Shown here in pieces: positions 1-8,275 of a DNA stretch of 64,000 bases. The notes beneath the pieces were generated by a model. It did no database searches, was not told the origin of the DNA, and was given only the letters and a program-made list of their open reading frames with translations. This stretch comes from Rhizobium sp. CIAT894 (GTDB lineage: Bacteria; Pseudomonadota; Alphaproteobacteria; Rhizobiales; Rhizobiaceae): positions 1 through 64,000 of the forward strand of contig NZ_CP020949.1 in NCBI RefSeq assembly GCF_000172795.2. Reading direction: 5' to 3'. Positions within the stretch are counted from its first letter, which is position 1. Each line of letters opens with the position of its first letter. A program made the position numbers and the translations under genes.

Positions 1-693
1 CATCAGAAGTTCTTCGTGGGGCTTGCCTATTGTCAGCCGTTTTTTTTCTCGTTTATCTCAATAAATACATGGCGTTAGAAGCGTTGAGCCGATGACAACC
101 GCAAAGCTGGGTAAAAAAGACGAGTAGGCGTGAGGGCAAAGCAAGGCAAATGAACGACGAGCGAGGCGTGTTCTAGGCGCCCCTTGATCGGATCGATCTC
201 AGGCCGCCCACATTCTAGCCAAGGCTTTCGCCCTTCAGATCGACAGTTCCAGCACCGCGCTCCGCTGCGCCCAGCCTTGGAGCAATCTTCGGGCGGCTTT
301 CAGGATCCACGACGATGTTGATGTGCCGATAGACGTAGGCGGCTCCTGGATTGATTGGGCCCAATGGGCTCATTGAGCACGATATCGGTAGCAACACGGT
401 TCTGTACCTTGAATGGATAGACGCCATGCCAGAAAACATGAACCGCGCCGAGTTTCTCATACTCCGTTGCGACGAGCGCGCGGGTTTGCAATCAAGCCTG
501 AAGCTGACGTTTCGTCGGGATTGTCCCGCTCGTCATCAAAAGAGAATGCACTTTCCTGATCAACCCGCGTAGAAATCGTCCAGTCTCTCGAATGGGTTTC
601 CGCGGAGTTTTGGGACTAGCTTCGCAGCGCCACATCAGACCGGGGTTTGTTGCGAGCATCGCGGCAGCCTAAAAGCAGGCCTAAGGAGTGGGA
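1..693. other. No supportable gene (left edge)
   Basis: Only short overlapping frames on both strands are open here, and none gives a protein I recognise or has a convincing ribosome binding site. The stretch lies beside decayed mobile-element sequence, so it may be eroded coding DNA. I see no clear repeat or hairpin terminator in it. Confidence 0.5.
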
Positions 694-1065
694 ATGCATA
701 AACTCGATCTTGATGCGATCCTTAGTGAGCTCGCCGCGCGCGAACCGATCTTCCATCAGCGGGAGTTTGGCACCAGCCGCGAGGACCTTCTGAAGATGAC
801 CGCCAACGATTTCTGGGAGATCGGCGCAAGTGGGAAAATCTATGGTCGCGACTTCGTCATCGAGAGGCTTCTGGAGCGTTATAAATCGCCGGAACCTGAC
901 GACTGGTCGTGCACGGACTTCTTGATCCGGCCGCTTGCTGAAAACCTGTTCCAGCTCAACTATGTCCTTCAGCAGCCTGGTCGGCAAACTCGCAGAACAA
1001 CGCTGTGGCGGAGACAAGACGGAGTCTGGCAGATTGTTTTCCACCAAGGGACCGTCGTTGCCTGA
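694..1065 (+). CDS. SnoaL/DUF4440-like small protein
   Basis: This encodes about 123 aa with the look of the NTF2/SnoaL fold (DUF4440-type): an N-terminal helix, a central 'FWEIGASGKIYGRDFVIE' strand region, and a C-terminal 'RRQDGVWQIVFHQGT' strand pair typical of these cone-shaped domains. I start at ATG 694 because AAGGAG at 683-688 sits 5 nt upstream; the GTG at 688 overlaps that Shine-Dalgarno. The next gene has the same C-terminal signature (WQMIFHQGT), so the two look like diverged tandem copies. Substrate and role are unknown; the fold serves as enzyme, binding protein or immunity factor in different families. Confidence 0.6.
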   Translation: MHKLDLDAILSELAAREPIFHQREFGTSREDLLKMTANDFWEIGASGKIYGRDFVIERLLERYKSPEPDDWSCTDFLIRPLAENLFQLNYVLQQPGRQTRRTTLWRRQDGVWQIVFHQGTVVA

Positions 1066-1142
1066 GGCCGGCCAACCTTAAGGAGGTTTTCAGTCCGCGA
1101 TGGAATCTTTATCGCGGCACTGCAATGAGCTCGGGAGCTACC

Positions 1143-1532
1143 ATGTCAGTCGATGTACCAAATGCAAAGCTATTTTACTCGCTGGAAACAAGCCTCCATC
1201 GTCCTGAGGTCAGGTCCTCGCCGGCGCTGGTCGCGAACCTTTTAGCCGATGAGTTCATTGAATTCGGGAGGTCCGGGCGGGTTTATAACAAGCAGATCAC
1301 GATTGAGGCCCTTCAAGATGAAAGCTCGTCTCCAATAGATCCGCTGCCACAGGTGGCAGACTTCTTAGCCTCGTTGCTGTCAAGCAATGTGGTTTTGGTT
1401 ACATACAAAAGCACTCGGGCTTCGAATGGTAGTCAGAAAAGCCACGCGACGCTGCGAAGCTCAATCTGGAAAATGGAGGCTGGCCAGTGGCAAATGATTT
1501 TCCATCAAGGAACGCCGGTGCCTGAAGAATAA
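1143..1532 (+). CDS. SnoaL/DUF4440-like small protein, paralogue of upstream gene
   Basis: This is a predicted 129-aa NTF2/SnoaL-like protein. It shares with its upstream neighbour the 'EFIEFGRSGRVYNKQ' strand (FWEIGASGKIYGRD in the neighbour) and the ending WQMIFHQGTPV. An in-frame ATG exists at 1125, but GGGAG at 1132-1136 precedes ATG 1143 at good spacing, so I use 1143. The two genes are 77 bp apart and probably co-transcribed. Function unknown; a tandem duplication followed by divergence is the simplest reading. Confidence 0.6.
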   Translation: MSVDVPNAKLFYSLETSLHRPEVRSSPALVANLLADEFIEFGRSGRVYNKQITIEALQDESSSPIDPLPQVADFLASLLSSNVVLVTYKSTRASNGSQKSHATLRSSIWKMEAGQWQMIFHQGTPVPEE

Positions 1533-1716
1533 CCGTTTGGAGAGGAGGAGGGATTTCAAAACGCAGGTGCTTCAATTGTCACAGTCAGCGAGTACTCACA
1601 AACCAGCCGCAATCGATAGCGGCCAAGCTGATCTGGCGATAGCGAATTTTCAACGACATAGAAGCCCAATCGATTGCTCAGCGGCGAGATAGCTCGGCAA
1701 TAGGGCGTGGCTCGTG

Positions 1717-1890
1717 AGACAAAGAGAACCCTGGCCTGCAGGCAAGTGGGTCCCCGACCATTGAGGTTCGATCAAGTACTCGGGAAATTACAAAAGAGCC
1801 CGCCACGAGCTTATCGTTGTGTGAGACGCCAGACCCTGTAAGGCGAAGCGGATTCCATCTCCCGAACAGGAGGAGACCGCTGTCCACTGT
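1717..1890 (+). pseudogene. Eroded copy of TniA-like transposase N-terminus (copy A)
   Basis: The DNA aligns by eye along its whole length with 2680-2850. Examples are CCTGCAGGCAAGTGGGTC against CCTGTAGGCAACTGGGTC and CCATCTCCCGAACAGGAG against CTATCTCCAGAACAAGAA. Read in the matching frame it gives a 'SPEQEETAV' remnant interrupted by stops. It is therefore a second, more decayed copy of the transposase fragment below. The flanking 1533-1716 and 1891-2223 hold nothing else I can identify. Confidence 0.4.
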
Positions 1891-2223
1891 TCCATCCTGG
1901 AAGTTTATTGCAGGGATGAACAGCGGATAGAGATCGCTGTTCATTACCGCGTGCGTGGGAGGGATTCCCGTCGGTGAAAACTACCGGCCCGCTCTTGGAA
2001 CGCGGTGAGGGCACAATGGTCAACATGCCGACCAGTAAAGAGCCAGCTAGAGCAGGGGACGGTGCGGCCCCGCACGGTAGCGCCACTTTCCCGTCAATGA
2101 TGAATATCCAGCAGAGCACGCAATGGACATAACTCAGATCGAAGCACACCTTGGCTTACCTCGATGCGGCTAATAACCATTGTAAATACGCCCTTGACTG
2201 AGGATGGCCATAGACCGGCCCGC

Positions 2224-2654
2224 TTAGAGCATACGGGCGGCCCGCCCACTTCGACGCGTGGCATTGTTGTAGTAGCTTGATGCCTGGTGGACGGATCGGT
2301 GAGATAGCCGGATCGCAGTCCATGCGCCGAAAACTCCCCGCTGTCCAATCCTGCTAATTCCGCCCGCTGCTTGAGGATGGCATTGACCGACTGCGGATCG
2401 ATCGCCCGCCGCGAAACGGTGCCCTGCCGCCCGATCCCCCGAAACACACTCCCGCTCTCGATCTTGGCGGCCGTTATCGAGGCGTCGAGCGCCTCTACCG
2501 GTCGGCCGGTGAGATAGACCACGTCGTCCTGCTCGCCGCTACTCGTCTTGGTGCGGCCTAGATGAATGGCCAGAGAGGGGAGGGGAGGGGAGCCCTCGAC
2601 GGTGATGGTGGCTCGACCGTCAGTTGCTCTACGCGCATTCGCCCGCTCGCTCAC
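2224..2654 (-). pseudogene. Tyrosine recombinase/integrase C-terminal remnant with internal deletion
   Basis: The minus strand encodes the C-terminal catalytic part of a phage-type integrase: 'VFRGIGRQGTVSRRAIDPQS', then 'FSAHGLRSGYLT', which is the HxLR box. Directly after GYLT the frame shifts. In the next frame the true end is readable as RSVHQASSYYNNATRR and GRAARML, then TAA at 2226-2224. About 15 residues that normally carry the next His/Arg box are missing between GYLT and RSVHQ, so a deletion plus frameshift inactivated it. The catalytic Tyr of SSYYN is still encoded. The N-terminal half is absent. Confidence 0.7.
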
Positions 2655-3104
2655 GCAAAAACGCTAAACGCTGGGGAGAGAGACCTTGCCTGTAGGCAAC
2701 TGGGTCTCAAACCCTCAAGACTCTATCAGCTGCTTGGCCAATTTCGACGAACGCCTGTCACCAGCTCGTTGCTGGATGAGACGTCCGGCCCCGGGAAGGA
2801 AAGGCGGTTTCTATCTCCAGAACAAGAAGCGGCTGTCACGCGCGGCATCCAAGAAACCTGTTGCCGCCGCGAGCGGCCGACAGTCACCTCCGTCCACGCC
2901 ATGTTCGAATGGTTTGCCGCGAGCGAAACGAAAGGAAACGACTTCCGTCTTCCGCTCGCATGGCCTCTGGGCAATTCGAGCTCGAGCCCACCGTCCCAGG
3001 TCCTGGCGCCCCTTTTACTGGCGCAGGTGGCTTCACACTTGAAACTTCGCCCTGAACCAGAATACCGGCAGCTCGCCAGCGACATTATCCGGAGCCAAGC
3101 CTGA
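2640..3104 (+). pseudogene. Degenerate TniA/TnsB-like transposase N-terminal fragment
   Basis: The plus frame reads 'ACRQLGLKPSRLYQLLGQFR', then 'KERRFLSPEQEAAVTRGIQE' and 'RRERPTVTSVHAMFE'. This is the helix-turn-helix plus linker pattern at the start of Mu/TniA-type DDE transposases. After about residue 120 the similarity continues in a neighbouring frame (CRERNERKRLPSS), showing a frameshift, and the DDE core is absent. It lies back to back with the integrase remnant and is partly repeated at 1717-1890, marking this as a graveyard of insertions. Confidence 0.5.
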
Positions 3105-3171
3105 AAATCTCTTCCGCAGAGATCAGGCAGGGAGAGAAACCGGGCAATCGATCGGTTGATGCTCAGTGCCC

Positions 3172-4089
3172 TCAATGGCGGATGAGACCGAACCGATGCG
3201 CCTCATCCAGCAGGTGACGAACGGACGATGGCTGCCATTTACGTCCGCCGCGCGCCGGTCGCTCTCCCATCTGATCAAGCTGGCTGGCTATGTTGCGCAG
3301 CGACAGCCCTGGATCGGCAATGGCAATAGCTGCGACGAGCTTCATCAGGTGATCTTCTGGCGCGCGGCGGGGAGAGCGTACCAACAGCTCAGGCTCGGCC
3401 AGCTTCTCGCGGACCATACGATGCACGGCTCGACGCAGTCGCTCCACCGTCCAGTCATGGCCTCTGCGATTGAGGACCCGCACGACATTGTCCCAGCTAT
3501 GCTTTGGGCGAAGTTGCCGAACGGTCGGGAGCCAGGTTTGGGCAGTGGAGATCAGCTCGTCGAGATAGAGTTTTTCCCGAGCCTTCGATACCGCCTTGAT
3601 CGCTTCCGGTCGCCGCTCACGAAGTCCAGGGTTCCCCGGCAGCTTGCCGCGGGCTTTTGCCGCTTTGATACCGGCTTTGGTTCGCTCAGCGATCAGCGCT
3701 CGCTCGAGCTGCGCGACGGCACCCAGGACCTGCAGCGAAAACATGCCTTGCGGCGTGGAGGTATCGATCGGATCGCGGATCGATCTGAAATGGACGCCGC
3801 GCTCTTCAAGATCCTCGATTACCTGCAACAGATGGCTGACGGAACGGGCGAGGCGATCCAGCCGAACGACGACAAGCACATCGCCAGCGACGAGCTCGCC
3901 GAGCAGTCTCGCCAGAACCGGCCGGGCCCGTGATGCGCCGGATCCGTGCTCTTGAAAAATTCGCTCGCAACCGGCGGCGCGCAACTCGTCCATTTGTGCA
4001 TCATGGACCTGATCGTCGGTTGAGACGCGTGCATAGCCGATAAGACGTTTGGGAGCCGGCGATGGGTTGGCGGCTTGCCGTTTTGCCAT
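3172..4089 (-). CDS. Serine site-specific recombinase (resolvase/invertase family)
   Basis: This is a 305-aa protein. The N-terminal resolvase catalytic domain runs from about residue 15 to 155, with 'IGYARVSTDDQ' (catalytic Ser in RVST), 'VVVRLDRLARS' and the helix-E region 'GAVAQLERALIAERTKAG'. The C-terminal extension of about 140 aa contains 'IASQLDQMGERPARGG' and probably a helix-turn-helix. Such proteins resolve cointegrates or invert DNA at short crossover sites. It looks intact and is the only apparently functional recombinase in the window, next to integrase and transposase debris, so it may have helped move the neighbouring island. I could not identify a res site. Confidence 0.88.
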   Translation of the reverse strand: MAKRQAANPSPAPKRLIGYARVSTDDQVHDAQMDELRAAGCERIFQEHGSGASRARPVLARLLGELVAGDVLVVVRLDRLARSVSHLLQVIEDLEERGVHFRSIRDPIDTSTPQGMFSLQVLGAVAQLERALIAERTKAGIKAAKARGKLPGNPGLRERRPEAIKAVSKAREKLYLDELISTAQTWLPTVRQLRPKHSWDNVVRVLNRRGHDWTVERLRRAVHRMVREKLAEPELLVRSPRRAPEDHLMKLVAAIAIADPGLSLRNIASQLDQMGERPARGGRKWQPSSVRHLLDEAHRFGLIRH

Positions 4090-4609
4090 GGTTTTCTCAT
4101 GTGCTTTTCAAGTGCTTTGTACAGATAAGGAATGTATGAGAAAATGAACAGTTGCAAGCGTGTTTTATGGGGTAAATGCAGCCCCACCAGACTCGAAAAG
4201 TGACGTCGAACGGGCAAGCGATCGTAGCCAGCGCCAAACGCGCTCTAGCGGCCATCTGCGGCGAAAATGCCTGAAAATAAGGAGATCGGAGTAGGGGAGG
4301 GCTATGAAAGCCCGTTCGAGGGACAGGACGACGGAAAATTCTGCGCTCGCCTACAGGGGAGAGCCTCTCGTAGCAACATCAAGAGCGAAGACGGTTCCGC
4401 CGAACCTCGCCGAAATCTACCCAGAAGGCCGGAAAACCAAGGGCTTCCGGTCATCCAAGGCGACCGACATGCTGATTTTCGGCTCCAAATCAACCACCAT
4501 CGATAAGCGCGACTTATCGATGGTTAGAGCACGAACAGGCAATCATACCATGTGGCGAACCACAATATTGATATAGAGTTCCTATAAGAAATCATTTACC
4601 ACGATTTCA
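4090..4609. other. Intergenic region upstream of the DUF1612 gene
   Basis: This 520-bp stretch has short open frames on both strands but no recognisable protein. It contains the strong palindrome described separately and the smaller one TATAG-N5-CTATA at about 4572-4586. It probably holds the promoter and operator of the gene starting at 4610. Confidence 0.45.
4496..4524. promoter_or_regulatory. Perfect 12-bp inverted repeat, probable operator
   Basis: ACCATCGATAAG (4496-4507) and CTTATCGATGGT (4513-4524) are exact reverse complements separated by CGCGA. The site lies about 85 bp before the DUF1612 start. There is no T-tract, so a regulator binding site is more likely than a terminator. The downstream protein ends in a helix-turn-helix and may bind here, which is inference. 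Confidence 0.5.
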
Positions 4610-5740
4610 ATGGCTTACGATTTGACAAAAATCAGCATGACACCCCTGATGCGGCCGGCTTTCGACGCCGGTATCGCTCTCGCGCGTCTGGACGAGCGCA
4701 TCGCCCGCTCGCCGGTCGGGCACGGCTTCCTCGAGCGCACCCAGTTCACCGACGCCTGCGCCTCGCTGTGGATCGACGGCGAACTCGTCCATCTCGAAGA
4801 TCTCGTCCTCCACGACGCCACCCGCGATATTCGCACACCCACCCATGAGCTGACAATCGCTCGCGACGTGCTGCACACCCGCCGGCGCATCGCGGCCCAA
4901 CTTCCCGGCTGGGCATTGTCGGCAGACGGCGTCCGCACTCTCAGAAAAACCGCAGAGATCACGTCGGCCGACACGGAAGAGGTGCAGGCGGTCGGTGCCA
5001 CCCGGCGCGCCGTCGCGGACGATCCGGAAGGTGAGGGGGACGATGTCGACGACATCGAAAACCTTCCTGGCGTCGACTATGCCGCCATCGATGCGGTGCT
5101 CGCCCGATCCGAGGCCGCGATCCAGAACGCTACACGGCCCGGTCGCGCCGACGCGGCGGAAAAAGATCCGCTGGTGTATGATCTCGACTGGGACGAGGAT
5201 GCGCGGCTTGACGAATGGCGCGGCGTGCTACGGCAAGTCGAAAACTTGCCGGCGGTGCTGCAGGCCATCGTCGCCCTCGATGCCTGGAACGAGCTTTCCG
5301 TCCTCCAGCATGCACCCTGGCTTGGCCGGCTATTGGCCGCCTCGATCCTGCGACAGGCCGGCATGACGTCAGGCACCCATCTCGCCGCCATCAACCTCGG
5401 ACTGAAAACCATTCCCGTCGATCGGCGCCGGCATCGTGATCGGGAGACCCGATTGCTCGCCATTGCTCACGGCCTGATCGCAGCCGGCGAAATTGGGTTG
5501 AAAGAGCATGACCGGCTGACGCTGGCGAGGACAATGATGGACCGAAAGCTGGACGGGCGCCGGACGTCTTCAAAACTGCCGGAACTGGTCGAGCTGGTGA
5601 TGGCGAAACCGCTCGTGTCGGCCGGGTTGGTGGCCAAGGCGCTCGAGGTGACGCCGCAGGCGGCGCGGCGGATCGTTTTGGAACTCGGCCTGCGGGAGAT
5701 GACGGGGAGGGGGAGGTTTCGGGCGTGGGGCGTCCTATGA
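4610..5740 (+). CDS. RHE_PE00001-family protein (DUF1612 with C-terminal HTH)
   Basis: This 376-aa protein matches a family I know from rhizobial plasmids. The DUF1612 region covers about residues 1-310 and includes '[20 protein letters not shown]' and '[13 protein letters not shown]'. A C-terminal helix-turn-helix ('[20 protein letters not shown]' with [10 protein letters not shown] after it) suggests DNA binding. Overall architecture recalls Fic-associated DNA-binding proteins, but I see no HPFxxGNGR motif. The biochemical role is unestablished. The gene stands alone behind the 12-bp palindrome and is a useful marker for a rhizobial plasmid. Confidence 0.75.
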   Translation: MAYDLTKISMTPLMRPAFDAGIALARLDERIARSPVGHGFLERTQFTDACASLWIDGELVHLEDLVLHDATRDIRTPTHELTIARDVLHTRRRIAAQLPGWALSADGVRTLRKTAEITSADTEEVQAVGATRRAVADDPEGEGDDVDDIENLPGVDYAAIDAVLARSEAAIQNATRPGRADAAEKDPLVYDLDWDEDARLDEWRGVLRQVENLPAVLQAIVALDAWNELSVLQHAPWLGRLLAASILRQAGMTSGTHLAAINLGLKTIPVDRRRHRDRETRLLAIAHGLIAAGEIGLKEHDRLTLARTMMDRKLDGRRTSSKLPELVELVMAKPLVSAGLVAKALEVTPQAARRIVLELGLREMTGRGRFRAWGVL

Positions 5741-5764
5741 ACTAGCCGAAAAGATTCTTCTAGC

Positions 5765-5815
5765 TTGACCATGTTAATTTTTTACTCCACAAATGAGGCG
5801 AAGAAAATTAACATG
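5765..5815 (+). promoter_or_regulatory. Promoter with overlapping 12-bp inverted repeat
   Basis: A -35-like TTGACC (5765-5770) and a -10-like ACAAAT (5789-5794) are 18 bp apart. CATGTTAATTTT (5770-5781) and AAAATTAACATG (5804-5815) are perfect inverted repeats flanking the -10. The second arm ends 10 bp before the next start codon. The XRE regulator encoded in this operon is the obvious candidate repressor (inference). Confidence 0.5.
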
Positions 5816-5825
5816 AGTAGGCGAC

Positions 5826-6449
5826 ATGGAAAACATCAGCCCAAAGACAATCACTGATCCTGAGATTGGCGACTTGTACCTTGCTCGCCTGGAACTTGAG
5901 CGTGAGAAATTGATCGCGGCAGGTCATCACGCACTTGCTGCTGCTGCGACCGCCTCACCACTGCATCCGACCAATGCGGCCGGCATGTTTGCTTATATGG
6001 ACGGAGTGAAGGGCCTTCGAGCCGAAAACCTCGGTGGAAATTGGGAGATCTTTAGCGAAGAAGGTGTGGAAGGCATCCGCAATGACGTCCTCAAGCTTCG
6101 AGTTCTCTTTGTAAATGTCAATCAAGCCTGTCGCAAAGCGGATCCTAAAGCGCGGTCTCGAAAAGGCGCTGGCTCCGAGCGCGTGGCTTGTGGCGATATG
6201 TTTGAAGCGGCCGGTATTGACCTCCCTATCAGCGTGGTCAAGTTTCATGGAGACCACAAAACATATTACCTGATGGTCGACCAGTTTGGCGCAATGGAAC
6301 TCAGTTTACCTGTGGTGAAGAATGGCCAATTCCTTCGCTGTATCGATCGCGTATTTTTGATTGAGGGTGGCGATCTGGATGCGGTCGATTTTGGCATCAA
6401 TGAACCGAACAACGATCCAGATCTGGATATCGTCGTCAGTCGAAAATAA
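5826..6449 (+). CDS. Hypothetical protein, partner of XRE-ImmA gene
   Basis: I do not recognise this 207-aa protein. It is soluble, has no signal peptide or membrane helix, and mixes alpha and beta segments; a central stretch 'GIDLPISVVKFHGDHKTYYL' looks like beta strands, and the C-terminus is acidic (NEPNNDPDLD). It lies 12 bp upstream of an XRE/ImmA-IrrE gene, behind a palindromic promoter. Operons of this shape often pair a stress-sensing or toxic protein with a regulator-protease, but nothing in the sequence proves that here. Confidence 0.65.
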   Translation: MENISPKTITDPEIGDLYLARLELEREKLIAAGHHALAAAATASPLHPTNAAGMFAYMDGVKGLRAENLGGNWEIFSEEGVEGIRNDVLKLRVLFVNVNQACRKADPKARSRKGAGSERVACGDMFEAAGIDLPISVVKFHGDHKTYYLMVDQFGAMELSLPVVKNGQFLRCIDRVFLIEGGDLDAVDFGINEPNNDPDLDIVVSRK

Positions 6450-6461
6450 AGCCGAACAATC

Positions 6462-7562
6462 ATGTTCAATGGAAAGAGACTCAGCCTCGCCAGAAGAAGG
6501 CAGAAGCTGACAGCGAAGGAACTTGCAGAAAAGGCCGGCGTATCGCCGGTCACAATCACGCGGCTTGAAACCGGCCAGAACCAGGCGGATTCTGGAACAC
6601 TTGAGAAGCTCGCAGAGGTTCTGGGCTATCCCGTGCAGTTTTTCTTCAAGGAGGACCCCGCACTCCTTTCAGCAGAAATCGTCAGCTTTCGCAGCCTGTC
6701 GAGCATGACCGCGAAAGAACGAAACGCTGCCCTTTCGGCCGGCGATAACGGGGTTGAAGTCTATGAGTGGCTTGAAAGTCGATACAATCTGCCGGCGTTA
6801 GATTTGCCGCATTTCGACCCGGAATTGACACCTGAAGCTGCCGCCGATGCGCTCCGCCAGCACTGGGGCCTTAGTTACCAACCCATCGCAAACATGATGA
6901 AACTGATCGAGGCTAAAGGCATCCGCGTCCTGGGGCTAGAAGAAACCACGGCAAATGTTGATGCATTCTCGTTCTGGCAAAATGACAAAGCGTATGTGTT
7001 TCTGAATTCGTTCAAATCGGCGGAGCGCAGTATTTTTGATGCGGCTCACGAACTGGGCCATTTGGTCCTGCACAGGCATGGCCAAACCTCAGGCGCGGAC
7101 GAAGATACACGCACGGCCGAGGTAGAGGCAAACCGCTTCGCTTCCGCCTTCCTAATGCCGGAGGAAGACGTTAGGGTCAGAATGCCCCGTCTTATAACGG
7201 CTGATCTTGTTTTACGGGCGAAGAAGAGGTGGCGCGTGTCGGCAATGGCGCTGGCATATCGCCTGGCGCATCTTACCAGACCCATGCTCTCCGAATGGCA
7301 ATATCGTTCCATATGTATAGAGCTCGGGAAACGCGGTTATCGCACGAGCGAACCTGATGGCATCCCCAGGGAAACGTCTGTGCTATGGGGGAAGGTTTTA
7401 TCCCAGCTTTGGGCGGAGCGGAAAAGTCTCGTGGACGTTGCCGACGAGCTATCGCTTCCAATGACTGAGGTCGAACGACTTTTATTTTGTATTCTCCCCC
7501 AGCCCGGTATCGACAATGAGGGTGGTGAAGTCCGACGCTCAAAGCTCAGTGTCGTGAAATAG
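6462..7562 (+). CDS. XRE-family regulator fused to ImmA/IrrE metallopeptidase
   Basis: This 366-aa protein has an N-terminal helix-turn-helix at about residues 5-62 ('LSLARRRQKLTAKELAEKAG', VSPVTITRLETG) and an ImmA/IrrE zinc peptidase domain from about 130 to 270. The zinc motif AHELGHLVLH has its first His at residue 196, and the third ligand is probably in 'TAEVEANRFASAFLMPEED'. ImmA-type proteases cleave repressors of mobile elements after a stress signal; this combined form can bind DNA and be the sensor. It is the second gene of a two-gene operon and may act on the operator at 5770-5815. Confidence 0.88.
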   Translation: MFNGKRLSLARRRQKLTAKELAEKAGVSPVTITRLETGQNQADSGTLEKLAEVLGYPVQFFFKEDPALLSAEIVSFRSLSSMTAKERNAALSAGDNGVEVYEWLESRYNLPALDLPHFDPELTPEAAADALRQHWGLSYQPIANMMKLIEAKGIRVLGLEETTANVDAFSFWQNDKAYVFLNSFKSAERSIFDAAHELGHLVLHRHGQTSGADEDTRTAEVEANRFASAFLMPEEDVRVRMPRLITADLVLRAKKRWRVSAMALAYRLAHLTRPMLSEWQYRSICIELGKRGYRTSEPDGIPRETSVLWGKVLSQLWAERKSLVDVADELSLPMTEVERLLFCILPQPGIDNEGGEVRRSKLSVVK

Positions 7563-7735
7563 ACATCAAGATCGAGTGAACGCGATGACCAGGGATCACA
7601 CGAGTCATGGCAAATGGTCCGAAGCAGGGGTGCCTAAAAAGGGATGGTCATGTGTCGGGATCGAGGACTTGGCTGAGCCTTCCCAGCTTTGCGAAATGTG
7701 CGAAAGCGTCACCATCCGCTACGTACGAGGCAGCC

Positions 7736-8275
7736 TTAAACGACCTCCTCGATCCTCCAATCCATCTTCGATGAAGTCGAGAGCTGTCGATTAAGATAAG
7801 ACCGAAACAGCCCCAGATGCTCTGCATCGGGTAGGAGCACCATGATACAGTCCTCCTCCCTTTCGAGAATTTCATGGTGCAGTCTATTCGAGAGGGGGCC
7901 GCGCTCCAGCATGAAGTCCGCCGCTCGGAGCTCGTGCCATGGGATATGCGCTTTCGCGTAGTAAGCGTGGATGCTGGCAAACCTCGCAAATACGTGAGAT
8001 CGGCTTGTACCAGGCAAATCGAATCTGATTGCATGTCTCGTGTCTAGGACAACCTTAGGCTTAATAGATGCAATTAATTCCATGAACCGCCTTCCATGAA
8101 GTGGAGCCATGGCAATGAGGATCACTCGCTTCTCCTGAACCTCTCCCTCAAGGTTGAAGCTAAGCTGCTCTTCAAATTTCAGCTTGCGCTTCCCAACAGT
8201 CACCCTTTCCTGGACTGCGCGCGTGAGCGCGGGGTCAGAAGCGACCAATCTGAGATGCGACAGTATCTTCTTCAC
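7736..8275 (-). CDS. Unknown protein co-transcribed with AvcD-like deaminase
   Basis: This 179-aa protein overlaps the 3' end of the deaminase gene by 4 bp, so translational coupling is likely. It is soluble. The segment 'RFMELIASIKPKVVLDTRHA', followed by TSRSHVFARF and AYYAKAHIPW, loosely recalls DUF488-type proteins (hydrophobic strand, V-x-D-x-R, later aromatic-rich helix), but this is too weak for a firm call. The context says it is an accessory to the anti-phage deaminase: a second effector, a nucleotide-processing partner or a regulator. The AvcID systems I know have an sRNA and AvcD but no obligatory protein like this. Confidence 0.6.
   Translation of the reverse strand: MKKILSHLRLVASDPALTRAVQERVTVGKRKLKFEEQLSFNLEGEVQEKRVILIAMAPLHGRRFMELIASIKPKVVLDTRHAIRFDLPGTSRSHVFARFASIHAYYAKAHIPWHELRAADFMLERGPLSNRLHHEILEREEDCIMVLLPDAEHLGLFRSYLNRQLSTSSKMDWRIEEVV

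Noticed and set aside
7576..7794. 72-codon frame between the XRE-ImmA gene and the unknown deaminase partner
   Set aside because: No similarity, no ribosome site, and it overlaps the convergent gene.
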